A stretch of DNA of 6,888 bases, taken from NCBI RefSeq assembly GCF_046480435.1, contig NZ_PKGC01000202.1; one strand, given 5' to 3'. Positions 1 through 6,534 of this stretch are shown piece after piece (position 1 is the stretch's first letter; each line of letters begins with the position of its first letter). A model generated the notes under the pieces. The model made no database searches, had not been told where the DNA came from, and saw nothing but the letters and a program-made list of their open reading frames with translations. The stretch is from Limnospira platensis. Its GTDB lineage: Bacteria > Cyanobacteriota > Cyanobacteriia > Cyanobacteriales > Microcoleaceae. Both the position numbers and the translations under genes were made by a program.

Positions 1-310
1 AGGCCAGCATTTTCTTTCCCTTGAAGTTGAGCCCGCCTCCGATTTCGGAGACGACTTCTGCTTCGGGGTAGAGGTTGGACAGTGCGGCCACCTGTCGGTT
101 GAGGTCGGACTGCTGGGCGCGGCTACTAACTCTGGCATAGATAACGACTTTGCGTTTGTCACTGCGTGATGGCATCAGAATATGACTCAACGTTGTATCG
201 TCGTTGCCCAGCGGGAGTTCTGATGGTCTCGATTGAGCCATTTTCGTCCCATCTGCGGAGTGTTCTTTCATGGACTCCAAGGATTTAGGCCGCTTCCTTG
301 GGTTTGACAT
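1..310 (-). CDS. tnpA: IS607-family serine recombinase (TnpA), 5' part, runs off left edge
   Basis: This is the N-terminal 103 residues of a small serine recombinase that would catalyse excision and insertion of an IS607-type element. The hallmark is the catalytic block VVIYARVSSRAQQSDLNRQV at about residues 55-74. By alignment with resolvases, S62 is the nucleophile and R60 and R72 are conserved arginines. The following EIGGGLNFKGKKML at about 89-102 is also typical of IS607 TnpA. The family normally has a MerR-like helix-turn-helix before the catalytic domain, but the first 54 residues here are polar and basic with no visible HTH. The start is uncertain. ATG at 310 gives the longest form but has no Shine-Dalgarno. 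ATG at 241 has GGGA five bases upstream and would give a nearly leaderless catalytic domain. A TAA closes the frame at about 373. The accessory tnpB would be expected further left, outside the window. Confidence 0.87.
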   Translation of the reverse strand, partial: MSNPRKRPKSLESMKEHSADGTKMAQSRPSELPLGNDDTTLSHILMPSRSDKRKVVIYARVSSRAQQSDLNRQVAALSNLYPEAEVVSEIGGGLNFKGKKMLA

Positions 311-346
311 ATCTGGCAATAGGTTTATCCTCAACTCTTCTCGCTT

Positions 347-374
347 ATTATACCATATTGCCCTAAAATGTTAA
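347..374 (-). promoter_or_regulatory. Candidate sigma70-type promoter for the IS607 recombinase
   Basis: On the minus strand a perfect TATAAT (347-352) lies 16 bp downstream of TTAACA (369-374, 4 of 6 matches to TTGACA). Transcription would begin near 340, about 30 nt before the ATG at 310. The promoter sits in the 65 bp gap just past the TAG stop of the response regulator (376-378). The element's promoter is therefore either carried at its own end or was formed at the insertion junction. Seen in sequence; activity is inferred. Confidence 0.5.
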
Positions 375-375
375 C

Positions 376-1632
376 CTAATTTGAGATTAAATCATGCTCT
401 TCCGAGTCAAGAGAAGGCCACTTATGGGAAAAAGCTTCTGCGAGTTGACTTTCTAGCTTCAGGGAATGGCCGTCCGCTGTACCAATATAGTTTTCTACTA
501 GGGTAAGTAACTCCCCCTTGCTAAACGGTTTGGTCAGATAATTGGTCGCTCTCACCATTCGGGCTTTGAGGCGATCGATAAATCCATCAATGCCTGTTAG
601 CATGATAATCGGAGTTTCCCGAAAAGCACTAGAACTTCGCAACATCGCGCAAATTTCATATCCATTTAGTTCCGGCATGGCGATATCGCATAAAATCAGA
701 TCTGGTTTCAGTTGGAAAACTTGACTTAATGCCTTCAGGGGATGACCTATAGCCGTCGCCTCGTAGCCATGCTGGGTTAAGATTAACTCCACTGTCTCCC
801 GAATTACGCGATCATCATCAATACAGACAATGCGGGGAATCTTACTCTCGAACTGAGAACGGGGGTACGGACTTGGTTCGGTCGGGGGAAAGCGCAGTTG
901 CACAAAACCCTGTTGTACAAAAGGATAGATCGCCTTGGTGACTGCGACAATATCTCGGTTCAAATAACGGGAAATTTGCCGGAAAGTGGTTTTTCCGTCC
1001 GCCCAACGGGTTAAAGTTTCAAAGACATTGGGACGCACTACTTGTCTAAGTTTGTCTGGGTCTAAAATGAGGGGGCACTGACTGGGGGATTGGATATGGG
1101 GGTGAAAAGTTTTCCACTCCTGCACCTGTTTCATAATTTTAGGTAACACCGTGTTGATTTGTAAAGTCATTAATTGCGGTGCTAGGGGTGAACCCATTTC
1201 AAAGTTAAAAGCCCCGTGGTGAAGGCTGAGAAGGTCGAATAGAGTTTCGGAAATCATCCCATGGAGAATGCTGCGCCCCTGGGTGGGGGTAATCGCGTTT
1301 TGTTCTAGTAGCACCCACAAATAGCCGTATTCGGGCGCGTTAACTGCCGTAATTGACGGCACTTCTAACTCATTGAGGGCTTCTGTTAACTTGTAGCGGT
1401 GCAGGTAGTCCCGCAGTCTTTTCAGGCTACCCTCGCTTTCCCCAGCATAGACAATTCTACCGTTGGAGCAAAAAACTAGCCAGCAGTTACCCTTAAAGCG
1501 ATCGCTATATTTTTCCGAAACTACCGAGGCGGCGGGGCTATAGGCTTCCACCATTAACTGACCTGTGCGTTGACCGACTTCGACCAACTGCAATATACTG
1601 CGGATATCGATTTCATTTAAAGAGCCTTGCAT
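376..1632 (-). CDS. PatA-type response regulator (PATAN/DUF4388 domain + receiver domain)
   Basis: A 418-residue cytoplasmic two-component response regulator. Residues 1-160 form the PATAN (DUF4388-type) region, opening MQGSLNEIDIRSILQL and including the typical GxLMVEA and WLVFxxGRIVYA strands. Residues about 200-248 look like a small winged-helix-like segment. A CheY-like receiver fills about 266-385, with acidic pocket D272/D273, phospho-acceptor D316 (in LILCDIAMPELNGYE), T346 (IIMLTG) and K368 (YLTKPF), so phosphorylation should be intact. Relatives include cyanobacterial PatA and PixG/TaxP1 of Synechocystis, which act in heterocyst patterning or pilus-based phototaxis. The exact role here cannot be read from sequence, and no chemotaxis-type partner genes lie in the window. 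ATG at 1632 is the only usable start, because a TAA closes the frame ten codons upstream. GGAGG lies 12 bases before it, a long spacing. One HIP1 site (1498-1505) lies inside. Confidence 0.93.
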   Translation of the reverse strand: MQGSLNEIDIRSILQLVEVGQRTGQLMVEAYSPAASVVSEKYSDRFKGNCWLVFCSNGRIVYAGESEGSLKRLRDYLHRYKLTEALNELEVPSITAVNAPEYGYLWVLLEQNAITPTQGRSILHGMISETLFDLLSLHHGAFNFEMGSPLAPQLMTLQINTVLPKIMKQVQEWKTFHPHIQSPSQCPLILDPDKLRQVVRPNVFETLTRWADGKTTFRQISRYLNRDIVAVTKAIYPFVQQGFVQLRFPPTEPSPYPRSQFESKIPRIVCIDDDRVIRETVELILTQHGYEATAIGHPLKALSQVFQLKPDLILCDIAMPELNGYEICAMLRSSSAFRETPIIMLTGIDGFIDRLKARMVRATNYLTKPFSKGELLTLVENYIGTADGHSLKLESQLAEAFSHKWPSLDSEEHDLISN

Positions 1633-1742
1633 GAAGCCGCTTGGCCTCCCGACGATCGCTTAAATTTTTTAATGTCCTCATACAACTCAATAATAATGGG
1701 ATTGAGGAGGGTAAGGGCAACATTACTGTCTACGCTCTCGTT

Positions 1743-1771
1743 AGGATAGCATAAATAGTGAATTAACTCAA
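1743..1771 (-). promoter_or_regulatory. Candidate extended -10 promoter for the response regulator
   Basis: On the minus strand TTGAGT (1766-1771) and TATCCT (1743-1748) are separated by exactly 17 bp. TGC immediately precedes the -10, giving an extended -10 (TGn). Each hexamer matches consensus at four of six positions. Transcription would start near 1736, leaving a leader of about 100 nt. A 6-bp inverted repeat (CTCAAT at 1686-1691, ATTGAG at 1701-1706) lies inside that leader. Function is inferred. Confidence 0.4.
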
Positions 1772-1807
1772 TCCATCGTGGTGGATAATGTATAATGGAC
1801 AATTGAT

Positions 1808-1949
1808 AATGGTGGACGCGGGTTCTCCTAGGGCTTCACCTCCTCCCTCTGGGTAATACCCCATCACTTGCCCCCGGCAATCATGAAGAATTGTTAATTA
1901 TTAATTATTAATTATTCCATTGAGAATGGTGGACGCGGGTTCTCCTAGG
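1808..1949. repeat. Direct repeat A, two copies of 25 bp
   Basis: The 25-bp sequence beginning AATGGTGGACGCGGG and ending CTCCTAGG is present identically at 1808-1832 and 1925-1949, an offset of 117 bp. It forms the first half of a larger duplicated module. The second half (repeat B) follows each copy, after 32 bp in the first copy and only 4 bp in the second. Nothing in it suggests coding. Confidence 0.9.
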
Positions 1950-2002
1950 ACCGCACTTGCCCCCGGCAATCATGAAGAATTGTTAATTATTAATTATTAA
2001 TT
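1865..2002. repeat. Direct repeat B, two copies of 49 bp with hairpin and TTAATTA heptamers
   Basis: A 49-bp block is identical at 1865-1913 and 1954-2002, an offset of 89 bp. Each copy contains a compact perfect hairpin TTGCCCCCGGCAA (1868-1880 and 1957-1969; 5-bp stem, CCC loop), the palindrome TCATGA, and about three tandem heptamers TTAATTA (1894-1914 and 1983-2002). Heptamer tandem repeats are a known cyanobacterial style of intergenic DNA (the STRR class), though I do not claim this is a named member. The second copy ends four bases before the ATG at 2007, so the repeat forms the immediate 5' leader of the restriction-modification gene. Confidence 0.9.
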
Positions 2003-2006
2003 GCTT

Positions 2007-5000
2007 ATGGCTACTCTGAATCTGAAACCTTCCCACAAAGCAGTAAAGTCCTATTACCAAACATTACAAAACTTTACTAAATTCGGAGCCGCCAATGAAG
2101 GGGCGGTTAAGGTGGCTTTTGCCGATTTATTAACTTCCTGTTGTCAGCAGTTTAATTGGCTGTTGGTACAGGAAAATAGCCTCAAGTTAACCGAGAAAAA
2201 ACGCATCCAAGTTGATGGGTTATTGGTGAGAGATGATACCCTCAAACATGGGATTTGGGAAGCTAAAGACACCGCCGACGACCTCCCCAAGGAAGTACAA
2301 AAGAAATTTGCCAAAGGCTACCCCAAAGATAACATTATTTTTCAGTCTCCTGAGCGGGTGATTATTTGGCAAGGGGGAAAACAAGTCTATGACCAGGATA
2401 TCACCAAACCAGAAGCACTGGTCGAAAGTCTCAAGCTGTTTTTTGAATATCGACCACCACAGATAGAAAATTGGGAGAAAGCAGCGGCGGAATTTGGGGA
2501 GAAAGTGCGCGGCTTGGGGGAAAAACTCGTTGATTTAATCGAGAGTGAACGCCAAACTAATCCCAAGTTTATTGATGCTTTTGAAGGGTTTATTAACCTG
2601 TGCCGTCAGTCGATTAATCCTAATATTTCTGATGCGGCTGTGGAAGAGATGCTGATTCAGCATTTACTCACGGAAAGGATTTTTCGACAGATTTTTAATA
2701 ACCCCGATTTTACCCGGCGCAATATTATCGCCGTGGAAATTGAGAAGGTGATTGAGACTTTAACCTCCAAGTCCTTTAGTCGGGCTCATTTTCTGGGAGA
2801 TGTTGATTATTTTTATCGCGCCTTGGAAGAGGCGGCGGCGACTATTACTGAGTATAGCGAAAAACAGCATTTTTTAAACACGGTTTATGAAAGGTTTTTC
2901 CAAGGCTTTGCGCTCAAGGTCGCGGATACCCATGGGATTGTTTACACGCCTCAGAGTATTGTGGATTTTATGGTGAAAAGTGTGGATGAGATTCTCCGCA
3001 CCGAGTTTAATAAATCTCTGAGTGATAAAGGGGTGCATATTCTTGACCCGTTTGTGGGGACGGGTAACTTTATTATGCGGATAATGCGGGAGATTAGAAA
3101 AACTGCGTTATCCCATAAGTATCAGCAGGAGTTACACTGTAATGAGGTGATGCTATTACCCTATTATATCGCTTCGATGAATATTGAGCATGAATATTTG
3201 ACGGCAACCGGACAATATCAGCCTTTTGACGGGATTTGTTTGGTGGATACTTTCTCGGTTCAAGAATCATTACAACTGGATTTATTCACTCCCGAAAATA
3301 CCCAACGAGTCAAGCAGCAGCAAAGTTCCCCCATTTTTGTGGTAATTGGCAACCCCCCCTATAATGCAGGACAGCAAAATGAAAATGACAATAACAAAAA
3401 CCGCAAATATAGCGAAAGGGGAGGGGTCGATAAACGGGTGGCGGAAACTTATGCGAAAGACTCGAAAGCGACTAATAAAAATTCTCTATATGACCCCTAC
3501 GTTAAGGCGTTTCGCTGGGCGGCTGATAGAATTGAAGATGAGGGAATTGTGGCATTTGTCAGCAATAACAGCTTTATTGATGGCATTGCTTTTGATGGAA
3601 TGCGGCAGCATTTAGCCCAAGATTTTGATGCAATTTATGTTTTAGACTTGGGAGGTAATATCAGAAAGAATACTAGCAATCAAGCGATTTATAATGTTTT
3701 TGATATCAAAGTAGGGGTGAGTATTAACCTGTTGATTAAAAGGAAGGAAGGTAACAAATCTCAAGGTCAGATTTACTATGCAGCCGTGGGTGAATTTTTG
3801 CGAAAAGAGGAAAAATACGCCTATTTACAAAAATCTCAGCATTGGGGTGAGGTTGACTGGGAAGAGATGAAACCGGACAAAAAACATACCTGGTTAACCG
3901 CAGGGTTGCAGGCGGATTTTGAAACCTTTATCCCCATGGGAACCAAAAAAACCAAAGCCGCCAAGGGAGAAGCAACGGGGGCTATTTTTAAGATATACGG
4001 AAGAGGAGTATTAACTTGTCGCGATGCTTGGGCGTATAACTTTAATCCTGATGAATTAGCCGCCAATATTCAAAGGATAATCGCCACCTATAACGAACAA
4101 ACCAGGAAATGGCTTGATTGTCCCGACAAATCGGCTAAGGTGGATGATTTTGTGACTTATGATGATACTAAAATTAGCTGGTCTGGAGAACTCAAAGAAC
4201 ATTTAAAGCGAGGGGTTATCGTAGAATATGACCCGAAGCATATCAGACAGTCTCTGTATCGTCCTTTCACCAAATCTAGGCTTTATTTTGATGCTTATTT
4301 CAATGAACGTCGCTATCAATTCCCCTACATATTCCCCACCCCGGAGACAGAGAAAGAGAATCGGGTAATTTGGCTTAAAGTAGGTCGTGAAGTGCCAATG
4401 TTTACTTTAATGGTTGCTGTTATACCAGATCTTCTCCCTCAAGGAGGTTCTCAATGTTTCCCCTTCTACACCTATGAGGAAGACGGAAGCAACCGCCAAG
4501 AAAATATCACCGACTGGGCTGTAGATGCCTTTCGGGAAGAATACCAAAACCCGGCTATCAGTAAATGGGATATTTTCTATTATATATATGGGCTGTTACA
4601 CCATCCCACCTATAGGGAGAAATACGCCGACAACCTGAAAAGGGAGATACCTCGCATTCCCTACGCCCCCGATTTTGAGAGTTTCGCCAAAGCCGGAAAA
4701 CGTCTGGCAGAAATTCATATAAACTATGAACAACAACCGGAATATCCCCTAAAATTCATCGAAAATGATGAGGTCCCGTTAAATTGGCGGGTGGAAAAGA
4801 TGAAACTGAGTCAAGATAAAACCCAGTTAATTTATAACGAGTTTCTGACCTTGGCGGGTATTCCCCCGAAAGTGTTTGAATATCGCCTGGGAAACCGATC
4901 AGCTTTAGATTGGATTATTGACCGCTATCAAGTTAAAATAGATAAACGCAGCGGCATTGAAAATGACCCCAACCGCTTAGACGATGAAGAATATATTGTT

Positions 5001-5075
5001 AGGTTAATTGGTCAGGTGATTACAGTTAGCTTGGAAACGGTGGATATTGTGAATAACTTAGCCGCCCTGGAGTAA
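2007..5075 (+). CDS. Type ISP/IIG-like restriction-modification enzyme (nuclease + N6-adenine methyltransferase + specificity region)
   Basis: A 1022-residue fusion expected to methylate adenine in a specific site and cleave unmethylated DNA. Residues about 30-125 carry a PD-(D/E)XK-like nuclease signature: D70 (IQVDGLLVRDD) and E85-x-K87 (WEAKD). Residues about 150-290 form a helical connector. The methyltransferase follows with motif X-like YTPQSIVDFMVKSV (313-326), motif I DPFVGTG (347-353) and motif IV NPPY (449-452), the gamma-class order. After NPPY comes an Asn/Lys-rich insert and SLYDPYVKAFRWAADR, closely resembling type ISP enzymes. A C-terminal target-recognition region includes SLYRPFTKSRLYFD (749-762). 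Classical type ISP enzymes such as LlaBIII are about 1570 residues with an SF2 helicase between nuclease and methyltransferase; no Walker motif is seen here. The frame is intact. A TTG at 2001 is in frame, but ATG 2007 is preferred; neither has a Shine-Dalgarno. No partner subunit is adjacent. No HIP1 site was found in it. Cleavage activity is inferred. Confidence 0.9.
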   Translation: MATLNLKPSHKAVKSYYQTLQNFTKFGAANEGAVKVAFADLLTSCCQQFNWLLVQENSLKLTEKKRIQVDGLLVRDDTLKHGIWEAKDTADDLPKEVQKKFAKGYPKDNIIFQSPERVIIWQGGKQVYDQDITKPEALVESLKLFFEYRPPQIENWEKAAAEFGEKVRGLGEKLVDLIESERQTNPKFIDAFEGFINLCRQSINPNISDAAVEEMLIQHLLTERIFRQIFNNPDFTRRNIIAVEIEKVIETLTSKSFSRAHFLGDVDYFYRALEEAAATITEYSEKQHFLNTVYERFFQGFALKVADTHGIVYTPQSIVDFMVKSVDEILRTEFNKSLSDKGVHILDPFVGTGNFIMRIMREIRKTALSHKYQQELHCNEVMLLPYYIASMNIEHEYLTATGQYQPFDGICLVDTFSVQESLQLDLFTPENTQRVKQQQSSPIFVVIGNPPYNAGQQNENDNNKNRKYSERGGVDKRVAETYAKDSKATNKNSLYDPYVKAFRWAADRIEDEGIVAFVSNNSFIDGIAFDGMRQHLAQDFDAIYVLDLGGNIRKNTSNQAIYNVFDIKVGVSINLLIKRKEGNKSQGQIYYAAVGEFLRKEEKYAYLQKSQHWGEVDWEEMKPDKKHTWLTAGLQADFETFIPMGTKKTKAAKGEATGAIFKIYGRGVLTCRDAWAYNFNPDELAANIQRIIATYNEQTRKWLDCPDKSAKVDDFVTYDDTKISWSGELKEHLKRGVIVEYDPKHIRQSLYRPFTKSRLYFDAYFNERRYQFPYIFPTPETEKENRVIWLKVGREVPMFTLMVAVIPDLLPQGGSQCFPFYTYEEDGSNRQENITDWAVDAFREEYQNPAISKWDIFYYIYGLLHHPTYREKYADNLKREIPRIPYAPDFESFAKAGKRLAEIHINYEQQPEYPLKFIENDEVPLNWRVEKMKLSQDKTQLIYNEFLTLAGIPPKVFEYRLGNRSALDWIIDRYQVKIDKRSGIENDPNRLDDEEYIVRLIGQVITVSLETVDIVNNLAALE

Positions 5076-5092
5076 GGAAAAAATGATGGTCT

Positions 5093-5143
5093 CCCCCCAG
5101 CCATATCGGTGAGTTATGGAAACCTTCCCAACGGGGGAATTTT
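5093..5143 (+). terminator. Possible weak terminator after the restriction-modification gene
   Basis: Two small inverted repeats follow the TAA stop (5073-5075). CCATA (5101-5105) pairs with TATGG (5115-5119). TTCCC (5125-5129) pairs with GGGAA (5135-5139), followed by TTTT (5140-5143). Alternatively the C-run at 5093-5098 can pair with the G-run at 5133-5137, enclosing the first hairpin. The stems are short and the T-tract is only four bases, so termination is plausible but not strong. Confidence 0.35.
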
Positions 5144-5157
5144 CCCTCGCGGAACCC

Positions 5158-5186
5158 TTGACAAATCTCGCCTAATATGGTAGGTT
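5158..5186 (+). promoter_or_regulatory. Candidate promoter for the phytase-like gene
   Basis: A perfect TTGACA (5158-5163) is followed after 17 bp by TAGGTT (5181-5186), preceded by TGG (5178-5180) as an extended -10. The -10 hexamer itself is weak (3 of 6). Transcription would start near 5193, giving a leader of about 107 nt that contains two short ORFs with their own ribosome-binding sites. Function is inferred from hexamers and spacing. Confidence 0.5.
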
Positions 5187-5202
5187 AAAATCCCAGGAGA
5201 AA

Positions 5203-5217
5203 ATGAGCAAATTGTGA
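5203..5217 (+). CDS. Four-codon leader mini-ORF upstream of the phytase-like gene
   Basis: ATG AGC AAA TTG TGA is preceded by a strong Shine-Dalgarno AGGAG (5195-5199) three bases before the ATG, a rather tight spacing. It lies in the leader predicted from the promoter at 5158-5186, close to its 5' end, and is followed 8 bp later by a second leader ORF. It may be chance. It is listed because the ribosome-binding site here is better than that of the main gene. Confidence 0.2.
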   Translation: MSKL

Positions 5218-5225
5218 GGGTCGAA

Positions 5226-5300
5226 ATGCTCAGGAATATGCAGGAAATATCTAGCAGGAATCCTAGGGAGTTCCCCCTATCACCCCACGGACGAGATTGA
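5226..5300 (+). CDS. 24-codon leader ORF overlapping the phytase-like start (TGATG)
   Basis: ATG at 5226 has GAGGG (5216-5220) at a five-base spacing and opens a 24-residue frame (starts MLRNMQEISSRN, ends SPHGRD). Its TGA (5298-5300) overlaps the ATG of the phytase-like gene (5300-5302) by one base, the classic arrangement for translational coupling. The main gene has only a poor Shine-Dalgarno of its own. The peptide is polar and resembles no family I recognise. It could be a coupling leader rather than a functional peptide, or chance. Confidence 0.35.
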   Translation: MLRNMQEISSRNPREFPLSPHGRD

Positions 5301-6502
5301 TGTGGTTGCAGAAGTTTTCCATAATGACAATATTACCGCTGACGGTAACGGTGGGATTAATCGAAGTAGGAATTACGCCACCGTCGCCCGATCGCATTAA
5401 GGAATTAACATCCTTTTTGGGTGCGGCAAGAATTCCCACAGGTTTGGTATTTGAGGAAACAGAAGTTGGGGGACTGTCGGGGATAACCTATAACCCGCAA
5501 AAAGATGTATATTATGCCGTGTCGGACTCCCAAGGCGATCGCGGTTACGCGAGATTTTACACGCTGAAATTGCACTGGAAAGACGAAGCTTTCCGATTAG
5601 AAGCAGTGGAAGTAATAGGAGTCACGCCCATATTAGACCCCAACGGGGAAGCCTTCCCATTGTATAGTTTAGACCCGGAAGGCATTGCTTTCACGGGAGA
5701 AACGGTGTGGATTTCTTCAGAGGGAAATATGGCGGCGGGTTATCCTCCGTTTATCAAGGAGTTTTCCCTAGAGTCGGGTCGCCAATTAACTCAATTACCC
5801 ATCCCAGAACAATTGTTTTCGAGGGATAATCCTAATATGGGGGTGAGAAATAATCTGGCGACGGAAAGCCTGACCCTGACCCCGGACGGGAAAACCCTAT
5901 TTACAGCTACGGAAAATGCTTTAATTCAAGACGGACCCGCCGCCACGGTTAACCAAGGGAGTCCTAGCCGGATGATCCGCTATAATTTGCAGACAGGTTT
6001 AGCAGATGGTCAGTTTCTGTATATGACAGAAGCGATCGCCGGTAGTTCCCTGCTGTCTGAGACGTTACAGCTTAACGGACTGGTGGAGTTGCTGGCTGTG
6101 AGTGAGAGGCGGTTACTGGCTTTGGAAAGGTCTTTTTCCCTGGATAGGGGATTTGTGATCCGCCTGTTTGAGGTATCTTTGACCGAAGCGACGGATATTG
6201 GGTCTGTAGATAGCCTCGAAAACCAATTAGAGGGAATTACCCCGGTGAGGAAAACTCCGGTCTTGATTCCCCCAGAGATACAGGCTGAGGTAATCTGGGA
6301 TAATCTGGAGGGGATGACTTTTGGGCCGATTTTACCAGACGGAAGGCGATCGCTAATTATGGTCAGCGACAACAATTTTCACCCCCTACTACACACCCAG
6401 ATCATAGCTTTTGCGATCGCGCCAGAGTTATCAGATAGCGCCAAACCCTCTGTTCAAAGGCTTTGGGAGTGGTTGGGAAAATTTTTTGACTTCAGGGGTT
6501 GA
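5300..6502 (+). CDS. Exported phytase-like (esterase-like activity of phytase) beta-propeller protein
   Basis: A 400-residue protein with an N-terminal hydrophobic stretch (about residues 8-25, ILPLTVTVGLIEVGI after a lysine), consistent with a signal peptide and periplasmic or extracellular location. The rest matches the phytase-like family (PF13449 type). Features include GGLSGITY (57-64), YAVSDSQGDRGYARFYTLKL (72-91), LDPEGIAF (124-131), WISSEGN (137-143), ATESLTLTPDGKTLFTATE (187-205), ENQLEGIT (307-314), NLEGMTFGP..PDGRRSLIMVSDNNF (335-360) and a closing TQIIAFAI (366-373). Repeated EG(I/M)-type motifs and DN/DS acidic turns suggest a propeller with bound metal. The family name comes from reported esterase-like activity; the substrate is unknown. 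An in-frame TTG at 5297 is possible but ATG 5300 is preferred. Four HIP1 sites (5535, 6032, 6346, 6413) mark it as native. Confidence 0.86.
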   Translation: MWLQKFSIMTILPLTVTVGLIEVGITPPSPDRIKELTSFLGAARIPTGLVFEETEVGGLSGITYNPQKDVYYAVSDSQGDRGYARFYTLKLHWKDEAFRLEAVEVIGVTPILDPNGEAFPLYSLDPEGIAFTGETVWISSEGNMAAGYPPFIKEFSLESGRQLTQLPIPEQLFSRDNPNMGVRNNLATESLTLTPDGKTLFTATENALIQDGPAATVNQGSPSRMIRYNLQTGLADGQFLYMTEAIAGSSLLSETLQLNGLVELLAVSERRLLALERSFSLDRGFVIRLFEVSLTEATDIGSVDSLENQLEGITPVRKTPVLIPPEIQAEVIWDNLEGMTFGPILPDGRRSLIMVSDNNFHPLLHTQIIAFAIAPELSDSAKPSVQRLWEWLGKFFDFRG

Positions 6503-6527
6503 CAAAACCAGGATAATGGTTGAAAAT
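6499..6527 (+). promoter_or_regulatory. Candidate promoter for tRNA-Asp overlapping the upstream stop codon
   Basis: A perfect TTGACA (6499-6504) contains the TGA stop (6500-6502) of the phytase-like gene. A -10 candidate GAAAAT (6522-6527, 4 of 6 matches) lies 17 bp downstream. Transcription would start near 6534, about 55 nt before the mature tRNA. The -10 is weak, and GATAAT at 6512-6517 is wrongly spaced, so confidence is modest. Confidence 0.35.
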
Positions 6528-6534
6528 AGATTTT

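Larger units (their letters stand above)
1633..2006. other. Divergent intergenic region without a convincing gene
   Basis: This 374 bp lies between the start of the response regulator and the start of the restriction-modification gene, which are transcribed apart. The left half (1633-1800) holds the regulator's leader and candidate promoter. The right half (1801-2002) is a duplicated repeat module described separately. A perfect TATAAT occurs on the plus strand at 1791-1796, but no -35 lies at a proper distance, so a promoter for the rightward gene is not established. The only open frame, a 61-codon stretch on the minus strand starting with TTG at 1802, is probably not a gene. Confidence 0.7.

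Noticed and set aside
542..724. 60-codon plus-strand frame
   Set aside because: It lies wholly antisense inside the receiver domain of the response regulator, whose motifs are intact, so it is a shadow frame.
1791..1796. Perfect TATAAT as promoter of the restriction-modification gene
   Set aside because: No -35 lies at 16-18 bp and no TGn extension is present. It belongs to an AT-rich repeat-like stretch, so it is not called.
1617..1802. 61-codon minus-strand frame upstream of and overlapping the response regulator
   Set aside because: It starts with TTG in repeat-like DNA upstream of the candidate regulator promoter, has no ribosome-binding site, resembles no family I know, and overlaps the regulator start by 16 bp. 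Most likely a chance frame through the leader.
1808..2002. CRISPR-like array
   Set aside because: There are only two copies, in two unequal parts, with spacers of 32 and 4 bp inside the unit and AT-rich heptamers. No regular repeat-spacer pattern or cas genes are present.
3346..3615. 89-codon plus-strand frame
   Set aside because: It is an alternative frame over the methyltransferase motif IV region; the main frame carries the conserved NPPY and downstream block.
3836..4066. 76-codon minus-strand frame
   Set aside because: It is antisense within the restriction-modification gene, with no domain or ribosome-binding site.
6010..6375. 121-codon minus-strand frame
   Set aside because: It is antisense to the phytase-like gene, which shows conserved family motifs through this stretch.
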